Part shown: piece by piece, positions 39,762 to 49,907 of the stretch
Layout: each line of letters opens with the position of its first letter
Numbering within the stretch: the first letter of the stretch is position 1
Assembly: GCA_963806045.1 (NCBI GenBank)
Contig: CAWDWP010000016.1
Location: 128,680 to 192,679 of the forward strand
Length of the DNA: 64,000 nucleotides
From: DATCHW01 sp963806045
Lineage (GTDB): Bacteria > Bacteroidota > Ignavibacteria > Tepidaquicellales > Tepidaquicellaceae
Reading direction: 5' to 3'
Program-made: the position numbers and the translations under genes
Notes under the pieces: model-generated
Told to the model about the DNA's origin: nothing
The model's input: the letters and a program-made list of their open reading frames with translations, nothing else
Databases searched by the model: none

Positions 39762-40492
39762 TAATTTTTTATTTTTTCCAAATCTTGTTTTGTATCCACC
39801 GAGTGTGAATCAAGAGTAGTTGTAACAACTTTGATTTTTTCTCCATTTTCGATTATTCTCAATTGTTCAAGCTTTTCGCTTTTCTCCAGTTCAGATGGTC
39901 TCATTTTTGCAAATTTCATCAAATAATCCTTTCGAAATGCATAAAGACCTATATGTTTGTAATACTTTGTTTTATTTAAATCTAATTTAACAATTGATTC
40001 ATTTCTATTGAAAGGAATAATTGACCTTGAAAAATATAACGCATAGCTTTCAAAATCCAGGACTACTTTTACATTGTTAATATCCATTACTTCATAAATA
40101 TCTTTGAATCTATAAGCCAGTGTAGCTACATTAAGTAGTCTGTCTTTAAGCATTGGTGTGACAACCTTATCAATATTAGTTGCGGGGATGAAGGGTTCAT
40201 CACCCTGGATATTAACTATAATTTCGTAGTTTGTTTTTGAGGCAACTTCTGATATCCTGTCAGTACCTGACTGATGTCTCGATGATGTCATCATTACTTT
40301 TCCGCCAAATCTTTTTACTTCATCGAATATTTTTTTATCATCTGTAGCAACAATAAGTTCATCGATTAGTTTTGCCTTTAATGCTCGTTTATATACTCTT
40401 TCAATCATCGAAACACCGTCAATTTTAATAAGCGGTTTTCCCGGAAACCTGGATGATTTATATCTTGACGGAATAATACCTAATACTTTCAT
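39752..40492 (-). CDS. kdsB: 3-deoxy-manno-octulosonate cytidylyltransferase
   Basis: KdsB activates KDO as CMP-KDO for the LPS inner core. The 246 residues match the family. IPSRYKSSRFPGKPL is the nucleotide-binding start. ATDDKKIFDEVKRFGG, SGTDRISEVA, IVNIQGDEPF and YKHIGLYAFRKDYL are typical segments. It stands alone on the minus strand between plus-strand genes. Confidence 0.96.
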   Translation of the reverse strand: MKVLGIIPSRYKSSRFPGKPLIKIDGVSMIERVYKRALKAKLIDELIVATDDKKIFDEVKRFGGKVMMTSSRHQSGTDRISEVASKTNYEIIVNIQGDEPFIPATNIDKVVTPMLKDRLLNVATLAYRFKDIYEVMDINNVKVVLDFESYALYFSRSIIPFNRNESIVKLDLNKTKYYKHIGLYAFRKDYLMKFAKMRPSELEKSEKLEQLRIIENGEKIKVVTTTLDSHSVDTKQDLEKIKNYYK

Positions 40493-40688
40493 AATGCTAA
40501 TATTTTAATGTGTTTATTTAAATGAAATCCCAACAGTTTTACTTATTCTAAGAAATGACATCCGAAATCATTTCTATTTGAATATACTAATATTAAAAAT
40601 AGGATTAAATCATTAAAATAATCATTTAATTAATTTAACTTTAAATTATTTTCTAATTTAATTATAATGAAATATTAAATTTAAATTA

Positions 40689-42527
40689 ATGACCGATAAA
40701 AAATGCACATATGATCCACTTCATGAGTTAATGAGCTATTATTCAGAGAAAAAAGCCGAAAAAGAAGCAATTATTGACAAAAAAGACCAAAGCATCGAGG
40801 AGGTACTCAAAAACAGAATAATCGATGGGGATAAAATTGGTATTGATACAGATTTAACAAATGCATTAAATAAATATTCTGCACTTGAAATTATTAATGA
40901 TATACTTCTGGATGGAATGAAAGTTGTTGGAGATTTGTTTGGATCCGGTCAAATGCAGCTCCCTTTCGTTTTGCAATCAGCTGAGTGCATGAAATCAGCA
41001 GTTAATTTCCTTGAACCTTTTATGGAAAAAATCGAGGGGGAAAGTTCAAAAGGAGTGATAATACTTGCTACCGTTAAAGGTGATGTACACGATATCGGAA
41101 AGAATCTTGTTGATATAATTTTGACAAATAACGGTTATAGAGTTGTTAATCTTGGGATAAAATGTCCCATTGAAACAATGCTTTCCGCATTTGAGGAAAA
41201 TAATGCGGATGCAATCGGAATGAGCGGGCTTTTAGTAAAATCAACCGCGATAATGAAAGAAAACCTGGAAGTAATGAATGAGAGAGGATTAGAAATACCT
41301 GTAATTTTGGGAGGAGCGGCTCTTACTAAAAGATTTGTTGAAGGAGATTTAAGAAATCTATATAATGGAATCGTTTATTATGCCAATGATGCCTTTGCCG
41401 GATTAAAATATATTCAGGAAATTATGCAGTATAAGAAAACCGGGGAAAAACCAAAATTAGAAATTTATTTTGACCCACGTTCTTCCAGAAATAATGAATC
41501 TTTATCTGTTCCTGAAATTACAGAAGAGAATTCAAAAACCGGTGCATCAATGGATACATCAATTCATCTTCAGGGAATTCAAAAAGATGAAGCTGATTTA
41601 AATAAAGAAATTGGATATGATAAATCTAATAGAATCTTCAAAATTAAATCTAATATTAAGACAGATAACATCATTCCAAAAGCACCATTTTACGGTTCCA
41701 GGGTAGTAGAAAATATTTCTCTTGATAAAATATTTGAATATATAAATGAAATAGCACTGTTCAGAGGCAGCTGGAATGTTTACAAAGGAAAGAAAACAGA
41801 AGAAGAGTATAGTAAATTGATAAAGGAAGAAATAATTCCAAAATTCAATGAACTGAAACTCAAAATAAAAAGAGAAAAATTATTAATCCCAAAATTGATT
41901 TATGGTTATTTTCCTGCAAATTCCGATGGTGATGATTTGATAATATATAAACAAAGAAACGACGATGAAACTAATTTATATGGTGAGTGGAGTAAAGCTG
42001 ATTTTAAATCAGATGAACTAGTTGAATGGCAAAGATTTTCATTTCCAAGACAAAACTCGCAAAAACATTTATGCATAAGTGACTTTTTCAGAGATAAAGG
42101 TACAGGTGAGATTGATGTCGCAGCTTTTCAGATAGTGACTATTGGAAACAGTGCCACTGAATATGCACAAGAATTATATAAACAGAACAAATATCAGGAT
42201 TATCTTTATTTCCACGGATTGTCTGTTGAAACCGCAGAAGCACTCGCAGAATACTGGCATAAAGTAATCAGATCAGAACTGGGAATTGCTGATAAAGATG
42301 AAAAAGAAATTAAAAGAATTTTCCAGCAGGGTTATCAGGGTTCACGATATTCCTTCGGCTACCCTGCTTGTCCAAATCTTGAGGATAACAAGCAGTTATT
42401 TCAAATACTTAAACCTGAAAGAATAAATGTTGAATTAACCGAAGAATGGCAAATGGTTCCAGAACAGACTACAAATGCAATAATTGTTCATCATCCGGAA
42501 GCAAAATATTTTTTTATAAGAAATTGA
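40689..42527 (+). CDS. metH: C-terminal half of cobalamin-dependent methionine synthase (B12 and activation domains)
   Basis: The 612 residues correspond only to the second half of MetH. The cap region (FGSGQMQLPFVLQSAECMK) is followed by the B12-binding domain with VKGDVHDIGKNLVDIIL (axial His), GMSGLLVKS and PVILGGAALT. A linker of about 70 residues precedes the SAM-dependent reactivation domain with RGSWNVYKGKK, HGLSVETAEALAEYWH and RYSFGYPACPNL. The homocysteine- and methyltetrahydrofolate-binding modules are absent, and the gene upstream is kdsB on the other strand. The start at 40689 follows a clean 196-bp intergenic region, so this looks like a naturally split enzyme. Confidence 0.93.
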   Translation: MTDKKCTYDPLHELMSYYSEKKAEKEAIIDKKDQSIEEVLKNRIIDGDKIGIDTDLTNALNKYSALEIINDILLDGMKVVGDLFGSGQMQLPFVLQSAECMKSAVNFLEPFMEKIEGESSKGVIILATVKGDVHDIGKNLVDIILTNNGYRVVNLGIKCPIETMLSAFEENNADAIGMSGLLVKSTAIMKENLEVMNERGLEIPVILGGAALTKRFVEGDLRNLYNGIVYYANDAFAGLKYIQEIMQYKKTGEKPKLEIYFDPRSSRNNESLSVPEITEENSKTGASMDTSIHLQGIQKDEADLNKEIGYDKSNRIFKIKSNIKTDNIIPKAPFYGSRVVENISLDKIFEYINEIALFRGSWNVYKGKKTEEEYSKLIKEEIIPKFNELKLKIKREKLLIPKLIYGYFPANSDGDDLIIYKQRNDDETNLYGEWSKADFKSDELVEWQRFSFPRQNSQKHLCISDFFRDKGTGEIDVAAFQIVTIGNSATEYAQELYKQNKYQDYLYFHGLSVETAEALAEYWHKVIRSELGIADKDEKEIKRIFQQGYQGSRYSFGYPACPNLEDNKQLFQILKPERINVELTEEWQMVPEQTTNAIIVHHPEAKYFFIRN

Positions 42528-42551
42528 TTAATAAATTATAATTTTATAAAA

Positions 42552-44165
42552 TTGAAGAATGTAAAATATATTTTTTTGACAGGAGGGGTAGTATCCTCTT
42601 TAGGAAAAGGGATATCATCAGCATCCTTAGGATTGCTATTAGAATCCAGAGGTTTGAAAGTTACGATACAGAAATTGGATCCTTACATCAATGTTGACCC
42701 CGGAACTATGTCTCCCATCCAGCATGGAGAAGTATTTGTGACGGACGATGGTGCTGAAACGGATCTCGATCTGGGACACTATGAGAGATTCCTTAATGAA
42801 AAGACATCAAAAGCAAATAATTTAACAACCGGACAAGTTTATTATGAAGTGATAACAAAAGAAAGGCGGGGAGATTATCTTGGAGCTACAGTTCAAGTGA
42901 TTCCTCATATTACGGATGAAATAAAGAGAAGAATGCGGCTATTAGCCGAAACTAAGCGCTATGATGTCATTATAACGGAAATTGGCGGCACCGTCGGTGA
43001 TATTGAATCCTTGCCATTCCTTGAAGCAATCAGGCAGCATATGCACGAAGTAGGTAAACATAATGCTATCTGCATACATCTTACACTGATTCCTTTCATT
43101 GGCTCTGCAGGGGAGCTTAAGACAAAACCGACTCAGCATTCGGTAAAGACTTTACTCGAAATTGGAATACAGCCTGATATATTACTTTGCAGGTGTGACA
43201 GACATTTATCAAAAGATTTAAAGGCAAAGATCTCCTTATTTTGTAATGTTGAGGAGAGTTCTGTTATGGAAGCTATTGATGCTAAATCGATATATGAGGT
43301 TCCCCTTAATTTTTATAGTCAAAAATTCGATGAAGTAGTATTGTCCAAACTTAACCTTAAAACAAAAAAACCAAATCTGACTAAATGGACAAAAGCGGTA
43401 AACAAAATTCTAAACCCAAAATGTGAAATTACAATCGGGATTTGCGGGAAATATAACTTAGTTCCGGATGCTTATAAAAGCATTATGGAAGCTTTTGTCC
43501 ATGCAGGAGCTTATAACGAAGTGAAAGTTAATCTGAAGTGGATTGATGCGGAAGATATTGAAAGAAATCCCAAAAACATAAAAGAAATATTAAAAGATAT
43601 ACACGGTTTACTCGTTTGTCCGGGGTTCGGAGATCGTGGAATTGAAGGAAAAATTCTGGCAACTAAATATGTCAGGGAAAATAGAATCCCGTTTTTCGGA
43701 ATTTGCCTCGGTTTGCAATGCGCGGTAATCGAGTTTGCGAGGAACGTTTGCAAATTAAAAAATGCTAACTCTACAGAATTCAAGAATTCGAAGTATAATG
43801 TGATAGATATTATGGAATATCAAAAGACAATAAAAACAAAAGGAGGAACGATGAGATTAGGTTCATATCCTTGTATAATTGAGAAGAAAACGATTGCATA
43901 TGATTGCTATAAAAAAGAATTTGTAAATGAAAGACACAGACACCGATTCGAAGTCAATAATAACTACAGAAAAGTTCTTACATCTCACAACATGATATTA
44001 TCAGGTTTATCCCCTGATGGTACATTAGTTGAAATCATTGAATTACCCAGGAACATTCATCCATTTTTTATTGCATGCCAGTTTCATCCCGAATTTAATT
44101 CGCGAATAATCAATCCACAACCTATATTCAGAGAATTCGTCGCAGCCTGCAAAAAGAGAAAGTAA
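42552..44165 (+). CDS. pyrG: CTP synthase
   Basis: PyrG makes CTP from UTP, ATP and glutamine. The synthetase domain begins YIFLTGGVVSSLGKGISSA. DPYINVDPGTMSPIQHGEV, EIGGTVGDIES and HSVKTLLEIGIQPD are typical. The class I glutamine amidotransferase domain has FFGICLGLQCAVIEFAR (nucleophile Cys) and CQFHPEFNSR (His-Glu). The 537-residue length is usual. TTG start, 24 bp after metH. Confidence 0.97.
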   Translation: MKNVKYIFLTGGVVSSLGKGISSASLGLLLESRGLKVTIQKLDPYINVDPGTMSPIQHGEVFVTDDGAETDLDLGHYERFLNEKTSKANNLTTGQVYYEVITKERRGDYLGATVQVIPHITDEIKRRMRLLAETKRYDVIITEIGGTVGDIESLPFLEAIRQHMHEVGKHNAICIHLTLIPFIGSAGELKTKPTQHSVKTLLEIGIQPDILLCRCDRHLSKDLKAKISLFCNVEESSVMEAIDAKSIYEVPLNFYSQKFDEVVLSKLNLKTKKPNLTKWTKAVNKILNPKCEITIGICGKYNLVPDAYKSIMEAFVHAGAYNEVKVNLKWIDAEDIERNPKNIKEILKDIHGLLVCPGFGDRGIEGKILATKYVRENRIPFFGICLGLQCAVIEFARNVCKLKNANSTEFKNSKYNVIDIMEYQKTIKTKGGTMRLGSYPCIIEKKTIAYDCYKKEFVNERHRHRFEVNNNYRKVLTSHNMILSGLSPDGTLVEIIELPRNIHPFFIACQFHPEFNSRIINPQPIFREFVAACKKRK

Positions 44166-44170
44166 AGATT

Positions 44171-46612
44171 ATGCAAATCAAAGGTCTTACCCGAGATGAA
44201 GTAAATGAAAGAATCCAAAAAGGATTCGTTAATAAAGTAAGGCGAAAGAAAACCAAAACTATAGGAGAAATATTTATAGAAAATATATTCTCTCTTTTCA
44301 ATTTTATTATATTCGCTATAATTATTGGCATAATTATTTTCTACTTAAGAACTTTTGATCATAGATTACTACTTGATTCAATCGGAGTATTTACAATTGC
44401 TTTAGTAAATACTTTAATTGCGATAATTCAGGAGATAAAAGCTAAACTTGCTTTAGATAAAGTAAATTTACTGCTTAAAAAGGGGGTTAACGTAATTCGT
44501 AATGGAGAAATATCAAATATTGAACAAGCTGATATTGTGAAAGATGACATTATTTGTGTGAATCGGGGAGACCAGATAGTTGTAGATGGTAAAGCAATTG
44601 AATCTAACCATTTGGAAATTGATGAATCTTTGCTTACCGGTGAATCGATTCCGATATTCAAAAAAATAAACGATAATGTATTTTCAGGAAGTTTTTGCAT
44701 TTCGGGTAATGGACATTATATAGCAGAAAAAGTCGGTAATGAAAGTATTGCAGCAAATATAACTGATCTTGCCAAGAAGTATAAATTTTCAACCACTCCA
44801 TTACAGAAAAAATTAAACCTTATAGTGAAATTATTATTTGGAGTAGCACTGGTATTATGCATTCTTGAAATAATCATCAACCCTGAAGCGAGTTTGGATA
44901 ATACTCATTTCGTAAGAAAAATTGCCACAATTTTGATTTCACTTATTCCACAGGGCTTAGTATTAATGGCATCTGTTACATTTGCAATAGGTGTTTACAG
45001 GATAAGCAAACTTGGGGCAATAATTCAAAAATTGAATGCTATTGAATCGTTCTCTAATGTGCAGGTTGTTTGTATGGATAAAACAGGTACCCTGACAAAG
45101 AATAAATTAGCGGTAGAAAATATTAGTTTTTTTGGAATGAATGAAACGGATGTATTGAAATATCTATACTGGTATTCCAATCTAACTTCAGACAAGAATG
45201 CGACAATTCTTGCAGTATCTGAATATGATTTTAAAATTAAACATGATGAATTACCTGCATATAATGTGATTGATGAAATACCATTCTCGTCAGATACAAA
45301 AATGAGTTTACTAAAAATTAAAAACCAGGAAAAAGAAGAAATCCTTATCTTTGGAGGATTTGATATACTTGTTGAAAAATTAAGTGATCAAGAAAAAGAT
45401 TTCGCAAACAGAATTTTCAAAGAGAAAAATCTAAAAGTATACCGGAATTTACTTTTTGGCAAAGTCACCAGTGAACATGAATTTAGTAATAATAAACAAT
45501 ATCTTGACTCAATTAAAATTGAACCATATGGAATTATTTCGATTTCTGACCAGATAAGAGAAGACGTGTTTGAAGCTATAAACTTATTCCGTAGTAATGG
45601 AATAAATTTTAAAATCCTATCCGGGGATGCGGATTATGCAATACAGGCAATAGTTCAGAAAATAGGATGGAACATTTCAGAAAGTGAAATGACGAATGGT
45701 AATGAATTAGATAAATTATCTGAAGAGAAATTCAGAGAATATGTCCTGGCTAAATCTCTATTTGCCAGACTTAAACCTGAACATAAATTAAAGATAATCA
45801 GAACGCTAAAAGCCGAAAAGATTTATACAGCAATGATTGGTGATGGTGTGAATGACTTGCCGGCAATAAAGGAAGCGGATTTGGGAATTTCTATGGAGGA
45901 AGGAAGTCAAATTACGAAAGAAATATCTGATATTGTTTTGTTAAAAAATAAATTTTCACTTCTACCTGATATTTTTAATGAAGGGAATAAAATTGTAAAT
46001 ACAGTCAGTTCGGTTGCAAAGCTTTTCCTGACAAAGAATTTTCTGGTAATATTTCTAAGTCTTTCATCGCTATTACTGTTTTGGGAGTTTCCACTAACTC
46101 CCCGAAGAGTATCATTAATTAATATCTTTACAATAGGTCTGCCTGCATTTTTAATTACACTCAAGAATAAGAATGTATCCAAGAACCTTAAATTTATTTC
46201 CGATCTGTTTTCTTTTGTCATTATTTCTTCTTTAATATTAACGGTTACAGGATACGTGGCAATTTATTTTGCTAATAGATACTATGTTCCGGATCATAAA
46301 GACATGCAGATGATTATGCTGATTACACTTATCTTCACATCAGTATCAAACTTCCTGGCAGTTACTTTTACAAAAGATAATGTGAATAAAATAATGTATT
46401 TAGCATACGGTCTTATTATAATATTAGTATATATCTTGATGATGTTAATTCAATCTGATTCGGGAATATTCGGAATTCTGAAAATATTCTACGAGATACA
46501 TTATATTGATAAAATTTACTGGGTACCTGCAATTATTGTCAGTATTGTTTTCTCTTTAATTCTTTTCTTTATTCAGAAAATAAGAGAACGATTATTTCTG
46601 AAATACAAATAA
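44171..46612 (+). CDS. Cation-transporting P-type ATPase (CtpE-like)
   Basis: The 813-residue membrane pump has the actuator motif ESLLTGESIPIF, phosphorylation site VCMDKTGTLTKNKL and hinge AMIGDGVNDLPAIKEADLG. It starts with helices directly after a short cation-ATPase N-terminal domain, with no metal-binding cysteine domain, and ends with about six helices. The fourth helix has SLIPQGLVLMASV, where Ca2+ pumps usually have PEGL. The overall pattern resembles CtpE-type HAD-IC ATPases. The ion is not predictable. It lies 5 bp after pyrG and ends at a terminator. Confidence 0.92.
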   Translation: MQIKGLTRDEVNERIQKGFVNKVRRKKTKTIGEIFIENIFSLFNFIIFAIIIGIIIFYLRTFDHRLLLDSIGVFTIALVNTLIAIIQEIKAKLALDKVNLLLKKGVNVIRNGEISNIEQADIVKDDIICVNRGDQIVVDGKAIESNHLEIDESLLTGESIPIFKKINDNVFSGSFCISGNGHYIAEKVGNESIAANITDLAKKYKFSTTPLQKKLNLIVKLLFGVALVLCILEIIINPEASLDNTHFVRKIATILISLIPQGLVLMASVTFAIGVYRISKLGAIIQKLNAIESFSNVQVVCMDKTGTLTKNKLAVENISFFGMNETDVLKYLYWYSNLTSDKNATILAVSEYDFKIKHDELPAYNVIDEIPFSSDTKMSLLKIKNQEKEEILIFGGFDILVEKLSDQEKDFANRIFKEKNLKVYRNLLFGKVTSEHEFSNNKQYLDSIKIEPYGIISISDQIREDVFEAINLFRSNGINFKILSGDADYAIQAIVQKIGWNISESEMTNGNELDKLSEEKFREYVLAKSLFARLKPEHKLKIIRTLKAEKIYTAMIGDGVNDLPAIKEADLGISMEEGSQITKEISDIVLLKNKFSLLPDIFNEGNKIVNTVSSVAKLFLTKNFLVIFLSLSSLLLFWEFPLTPRRVSLINIFTIGLPAFLITLKNKNVSKNLKFISDLFSFVIISSLILTVTGYVAIYFANRYYVPDHKDMQMIMLITLIFTSVSNFLAVTFTKDNVNKIMYLAYGLIIILVYILMMLIQSDSGIFGILKIFYEIHYIDKIYWVPAIIVSIVFSLILFFIQKIRERLFLKYK

Positions 46613-46618
46613 CATCAT

Positions 46619-46654
46619 AAAAAAAATCCTTTACCCGAAGATAAAGGATTTTTC
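46619..46654 (+). terminator. Intrinsic terminator between converging genes
   Basis: AAAAATCCTTTA and TAAAGGATTTTT form the stem around CCCGAAGA. With A and T runs on both sides it can act for the ATPase gene and for the polysaccharide locus on the other strand. Confidence 0.9.
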
Positions 46655-46678
46655 AGAAATAGCTTAGTTATATAGATT

Positions 46679-47260
46679 TTAATTCACTTCTATCACAATA
46701 TTATTTTTTAACTCATATTTTTTGTTAGATTTTGAGCAAAATGCGATATTTTTTTCGTCAAATTTCAATTTGATTCCGGCTTCACTGTACCATCCTTTTA
46801 TTCTTGCCGGATTACCTATGACTAATGCGAAATCAGGAACATCCCTAGTTACAACTGCCCCGGCACCAACAAATGCAAATCTACCGATTGTTACTCCGCA
46901 TACGATGGTTGAGTTAGCTCCCATAGAGGCACCTTCTTTAACTATTGTTTTTATGTAATACTCTGCACCTACCTGTGGATACTTACATCTTGGATTCAAT
47001 ATGTTAGTGAAAACCATAGATGGACCGCAGAATACATAATCCCCAAGTTCAACACCTTCATATACAGATACATTATTTTGTATCTTAACAAAATTTCCTA
47101 TTTTAACATTGTTACCAATATTTACGTTTTGTCCTAAAATACTTTTTTTCCCTATTTTGGAACCGGACTGAACGTGGGAGAAATGCCAAATCTTTGTGCC
47201 TTCACCGATTTCGACATTATCATCTATTACTGCATGTTCGTTTATATAAAAGTCAGACAT
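46679..47260 (-). CDS. Hexapeptide-repeat sugar N-acyltransferase (WbpD/WlbB type)
   Basis: The 193 residues form a left-handed beta-helix with repeats such as IDDNVEIGEGTKIWHFSHV, IGNNVKIGNFVKIQNNVSV and ANSTIVCGVTIGRFAFVGAG, then VTRDVPDFALVIGNPARIKG and a C-terminal strand region. This is the pattern of enzymes that N-acetylate UDP-3-amino sugars (WbpD, WlbB, FdtC). It is the last gene of the locus as read and follows a Gfo/Idh/MocA oxidoreductase and an aminotransferase, the usual partners for making UDP-2,3-diacetamido sugars or uronates. Confidence 0.9.
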   Translation of the reverse strand: MSDFYINEHAVIDDNVEIGEGTKIWHFSHVQSGSKIGKKSILGQNVNIGNNVKIGNFVKIQNNVSVYEGVELGDYVFCGPSMVFTNILNPRCKYPQVGAEYYIKTIVKEGASMGANSTIVCGVTIGRFAFVGAGAVVTRDVPDFALVIGNPARIKGWYSEAGIKLKFDEKNIAFCSKSNKKYELKNNIVIEVN

Positions 47261-47274
47261 AATTATAATTTTTA

Positions 47275-48259
47275 TTAATAAATATTTTTTAAATATTCCT
47301 GAGCAGACTCAAGAATTTTAAGTACTTCAAGTGCATGATGCCCGTCTGCTAAAGGTACTTTATTGTTTAATACTGAATCGATAAAATGGAGCTGTTCATT
47401 TTCAAGTGCAGGAGAATTTTCAAATTCAACTATTTCATAGCTGGAATCAAATTTTTCAAGTTCACCATCGACCATATTAAATCCTTTTTTAAAGAACTTT
47501 AGTTTTTCAGATTTCAAACTATCCTCAAATACCAGCATCCCTTTATCCCCTATCACAACAAATCGCTGTTCTTTAAAAGGGTGAAGCCAGCTGACAAAAA
47601 TATGGCAATGAACATTATCCGGATATTTCAAAATTGTAATTGTGGAATCTTCGATACCCTTCTGAAGAAAACTTCCCCCGCTAGCTGATATGTGTATTGG
47701 GTAAGATTCAAGAAGGTATTGAATAATTGATACGTCATGAGGTGCAAAACTGTACAATATATTTTCCTGTTTCCTTACCATACCGAGGTTTAAACGATTA
47801 CTATAAATATAGTGTATCTTTCCAAGGATATTATCATTAACAAGTTCCTTCATTTTTCTTACGGCCGGATGGAACAGTAAAACGTGACCTGTCATTAATT
47901 TAAGTTTCCGTTCTTCCGCTATCCGGATCAAATCCTCTGTTTCCTTCGAAATGAAGGTTAATGGTTTTTCAGTTAAGACGTTTTTACCTGATTCCAATAA
48001 TGCTTTCGTAATATTATAATGTGTTTCTGCGGGAGTTGAAACAATTGCAATATTTATTTTATTATTTTTCAGGATTGTATTAAAATCAGTCGTAAAAATT
48101 ATTTTTCCTGAAACAGATTTGACAGATTTTTCATTTCGTTCATCAGCATCACATACCGTTAATGAATAATCATCCTTTATAATATTTTTCTAAAATATTT
48201 GACATCGTTTTAACATGGTTCATTCCCCATTTTCCGGATCCGATTATTGCAACATTCAT
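47275..48259 (-). CDS. Gfo/Idh/MocA family sugar-nucleotide oxidoreductase, frameshifted near its start
   Basis: The 240-residue frame to 47997 lacks the NAD-binding start. The missing part is found upstream in another frame: ATG at 48259 gives MNVAIIGSGKWGMNHVKTM (Rossmann GxGxxG), which stops after KYYKG. Dropping one G (plus-strand CC at 48174-48175) continues DDYSLTVCDADERN, then IAIVSTPAETHYNI and GKNVLTEKPLTF, the conserved EKP catalytic segment. The intact product is about 327 residues. By context it acts like WbpB/WlbA, oxidising a UDP-sugar at C3 before transamination. Confidence 0.9.
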
Positions 48260-48262
48260 ACT

Positions 48263-49432
48263 TTAGTTATTTTTTATGAAATTATTTATTGAATCAACTA
48301 CAAATGATATCTGTTCTATTGTGAGTTCCGGATAAATCGGTAATGCAAGGGATGAATTTGCACAACTTTCAGCAACAGGGAAATCACCTTCCTTATGATT
48401 CAGTGAAGAATAACATTCCTGTAAGTGGAAAGGCACAGGATAATATATTTCACATCCGATTCCTAAATCATTCAGATATTTCCTCAGCATATCCCTTTTA
48501 TTTACACGGATGACATATTGATTATAAATGTGATAGTTCCTGATATTAACATTCTTATATACAGGTTTAGGTAAGAGTACTTTTTCACTGCTGCTGAGTT
48601 GCAGAATACCTTCCTGAGAAGCTAATTTTGAATCTATAAATAATTTTGTGTAGAGATTTGCATTAGTTCTTCTCTTTTCAGACCAGTTATCAAGATGTGG
48701 CAATTTTACATTCAGAACCGCTGCCTGAATGGCATCCAGCCTGAAATTTCCCCCGATTATTTTATGATAATATTTAGGCTTACTTCCATGAACTCTTAAT
48801 ATTTTCAATTTATTATATAAATCTTCATCGTTTGTTGAAACCATTCCACCATCACCAAAACAACCTAAATTCTTGCTGGGGAAGAAGGAAAAACATCCTA
48901 TATCACCTATAGTTCCTGAAAACTTTCCATCCGAATATTGAGAGCCAATTGCCTGAGCTCCGTCTTCAATGACTTTTAAATTATGTTTTTTAGCTATCTC
49001 CAAAATGGGAGTCATATCGGCACACTGTCCATAGAGATGTACTGGAATGATTGCTTTTGTTTTATCAGTTATTAATGATTCTAATTTATCAGGATCAATA
49101 TTGAATGTTAAAGGATCCGAATCACAAAAAACAGGTGTTGCATTTAGTCTGCTTACAACTCCGGCAGTTGCAAAAAATGAATATGTGGGAATAATAACTT
49201 CATCTCCGGGTTTAATATCAATTGCCATTAAAGCTATCAATAAAGCATCTGTTCCTGAAGATACACCGACAGTATATTTCGACTGAATATAGTCTCCGAT
49301 ACTCTTCTCCAGTTTTTCAACTTCCGGACCAAGAATAAAATACTGAGATTCTGCGACGTTTATTAATGTTTCATTGATGTCTTTTTTTATGGAATTATAT
49401 TGAGCTTTTAAATCTAATAATGGTACTTTCAT
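48263..49432 (-). CDS. DegT/DnrJ/EryC1/StrS sugar aminotransferase (WbpE-like)
   Basis: This PLP enzyme of 389 residues begins VPLLDLKAQYNSIK and has SGTDALLIALMAI, VIIPTYSFFATAGVVSRL, VIEDGAQAIGSQY (cofactor Asp) and SFFPSKNLGCFGDGGM (Schiff-base Lys). It would transfer an amino group from glutamate to a 3- or 4-keto UDP-sugar. It lies 3 bp from the oxidoreductase gene and 3 bp from the upstream acyltransferase, in a tightly packed operon. A paralogue sits at 52435. Confidence 0.94.
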   Translation of the reverse strand: MKVPLLDLKAQYNSIKKDINETLINVAESQYFILGPEVEKLEKSIGDYIQSKYTVGVSSGTDALLIALMAIDIKPGDEVIIPTYSFFATAGVVSRLNATPVFCDSDPLTFNIDPDKLESLITDKTKAIIPVHLYGQCADMTPILEIAKKHNLKVIEDGAQAIGSQYSDGKFSGTIGDIGCFSFFPSKNLGCFGDGGMVSTNDEDLYNKLKILRVHGSKPKYYHKIIGGNFRLDAIQAAVLNVKLPHLDNWSEKRRTNANLYTKLFIDSKLASQEGILQLSSSEKVLLPKPVYKNVNIRNYHIYNQYVIRVNKRDMLRKYLNDLGIGCEIYYPVPFHLQECYSSLNHKEGDFPVAESCANSSLALPIYPELTIEQISFVVDSINNFIKNN

Positions 49433-49435
49433 ATA

Positions 49436-49906
49436 TTATATATTTTTTTTAATAATTTTTGCAGGTACGCCTGCTACAGTTACATTTTGTGGTACATCTT
49501 TCGTTACAACAGAACCGGCACCAACTATGGCATTTTCCCCTACCGTAATTCCGCAAAGAATCGTTGAGGAAGACCCAACAGAAGCCCCTTTTTTAATAAA
49601 TGTTTTAACTACTTTCCAATCGCTTCCATCTTGCATTGAACCATCTTCATTTGTTGACCGTGGATATTTGTCATTAATAAAAGTCACATTATGTCCTATA
49701 AAAACATTGTCTTCAATATGTACACCTTCGCAAATAAATGTATGAGAAGAAATCTTGCAGTTCTTTCCGATAAAAGCATTTTTTTGAATTTCAACAAATG
49801 TTCCGATTTTTGTATTATCTCCAATTTCGCATCCATATAAATTAACGAAATCGAATATTTTTACATCTTTCCCAAGTTTTACATTATTTATATTCTTTTT
49901 TTCCAT
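49436..49906 (-). CDS. Hexapeptide-repeat sugar N-acyltransferase
   Basis: The 156-residue beta-helix protein has repeats VKIFDFVNLYGCEIGDNTKI, IGKNCKISSHTFI and SSSTILCGITVGENAIVGAG, then VTKDVPQNVTVAGVPAKI. It is shorter than the acyltransferase at 46679 and lacks its C-terminal extension. The family acylates amino or hydroxyl groups of nucleotide sugars; FIKKGASVGSS contains the usual trimer-interface turn. It is 1 bp from the next oxidoreductase gene, so the pair is probably translated together. Confidence 0.9.
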   Translation of the reverse strand: MEKKNINNVKLGKDVKIFDFVNLYGCEIGDNTKIGTFVEIQKNAFIGKNCKISSHTFICEGVHIEDNVFIGHNVTFINDKYPRSTNEDGSMQDGSDWKVVKTFIKKGASVGSSSTILCGITVGENAIVGAGSVVTKDVPQNVTVAGVPAKIIKKNI

Positions 49907-49907
49907 A

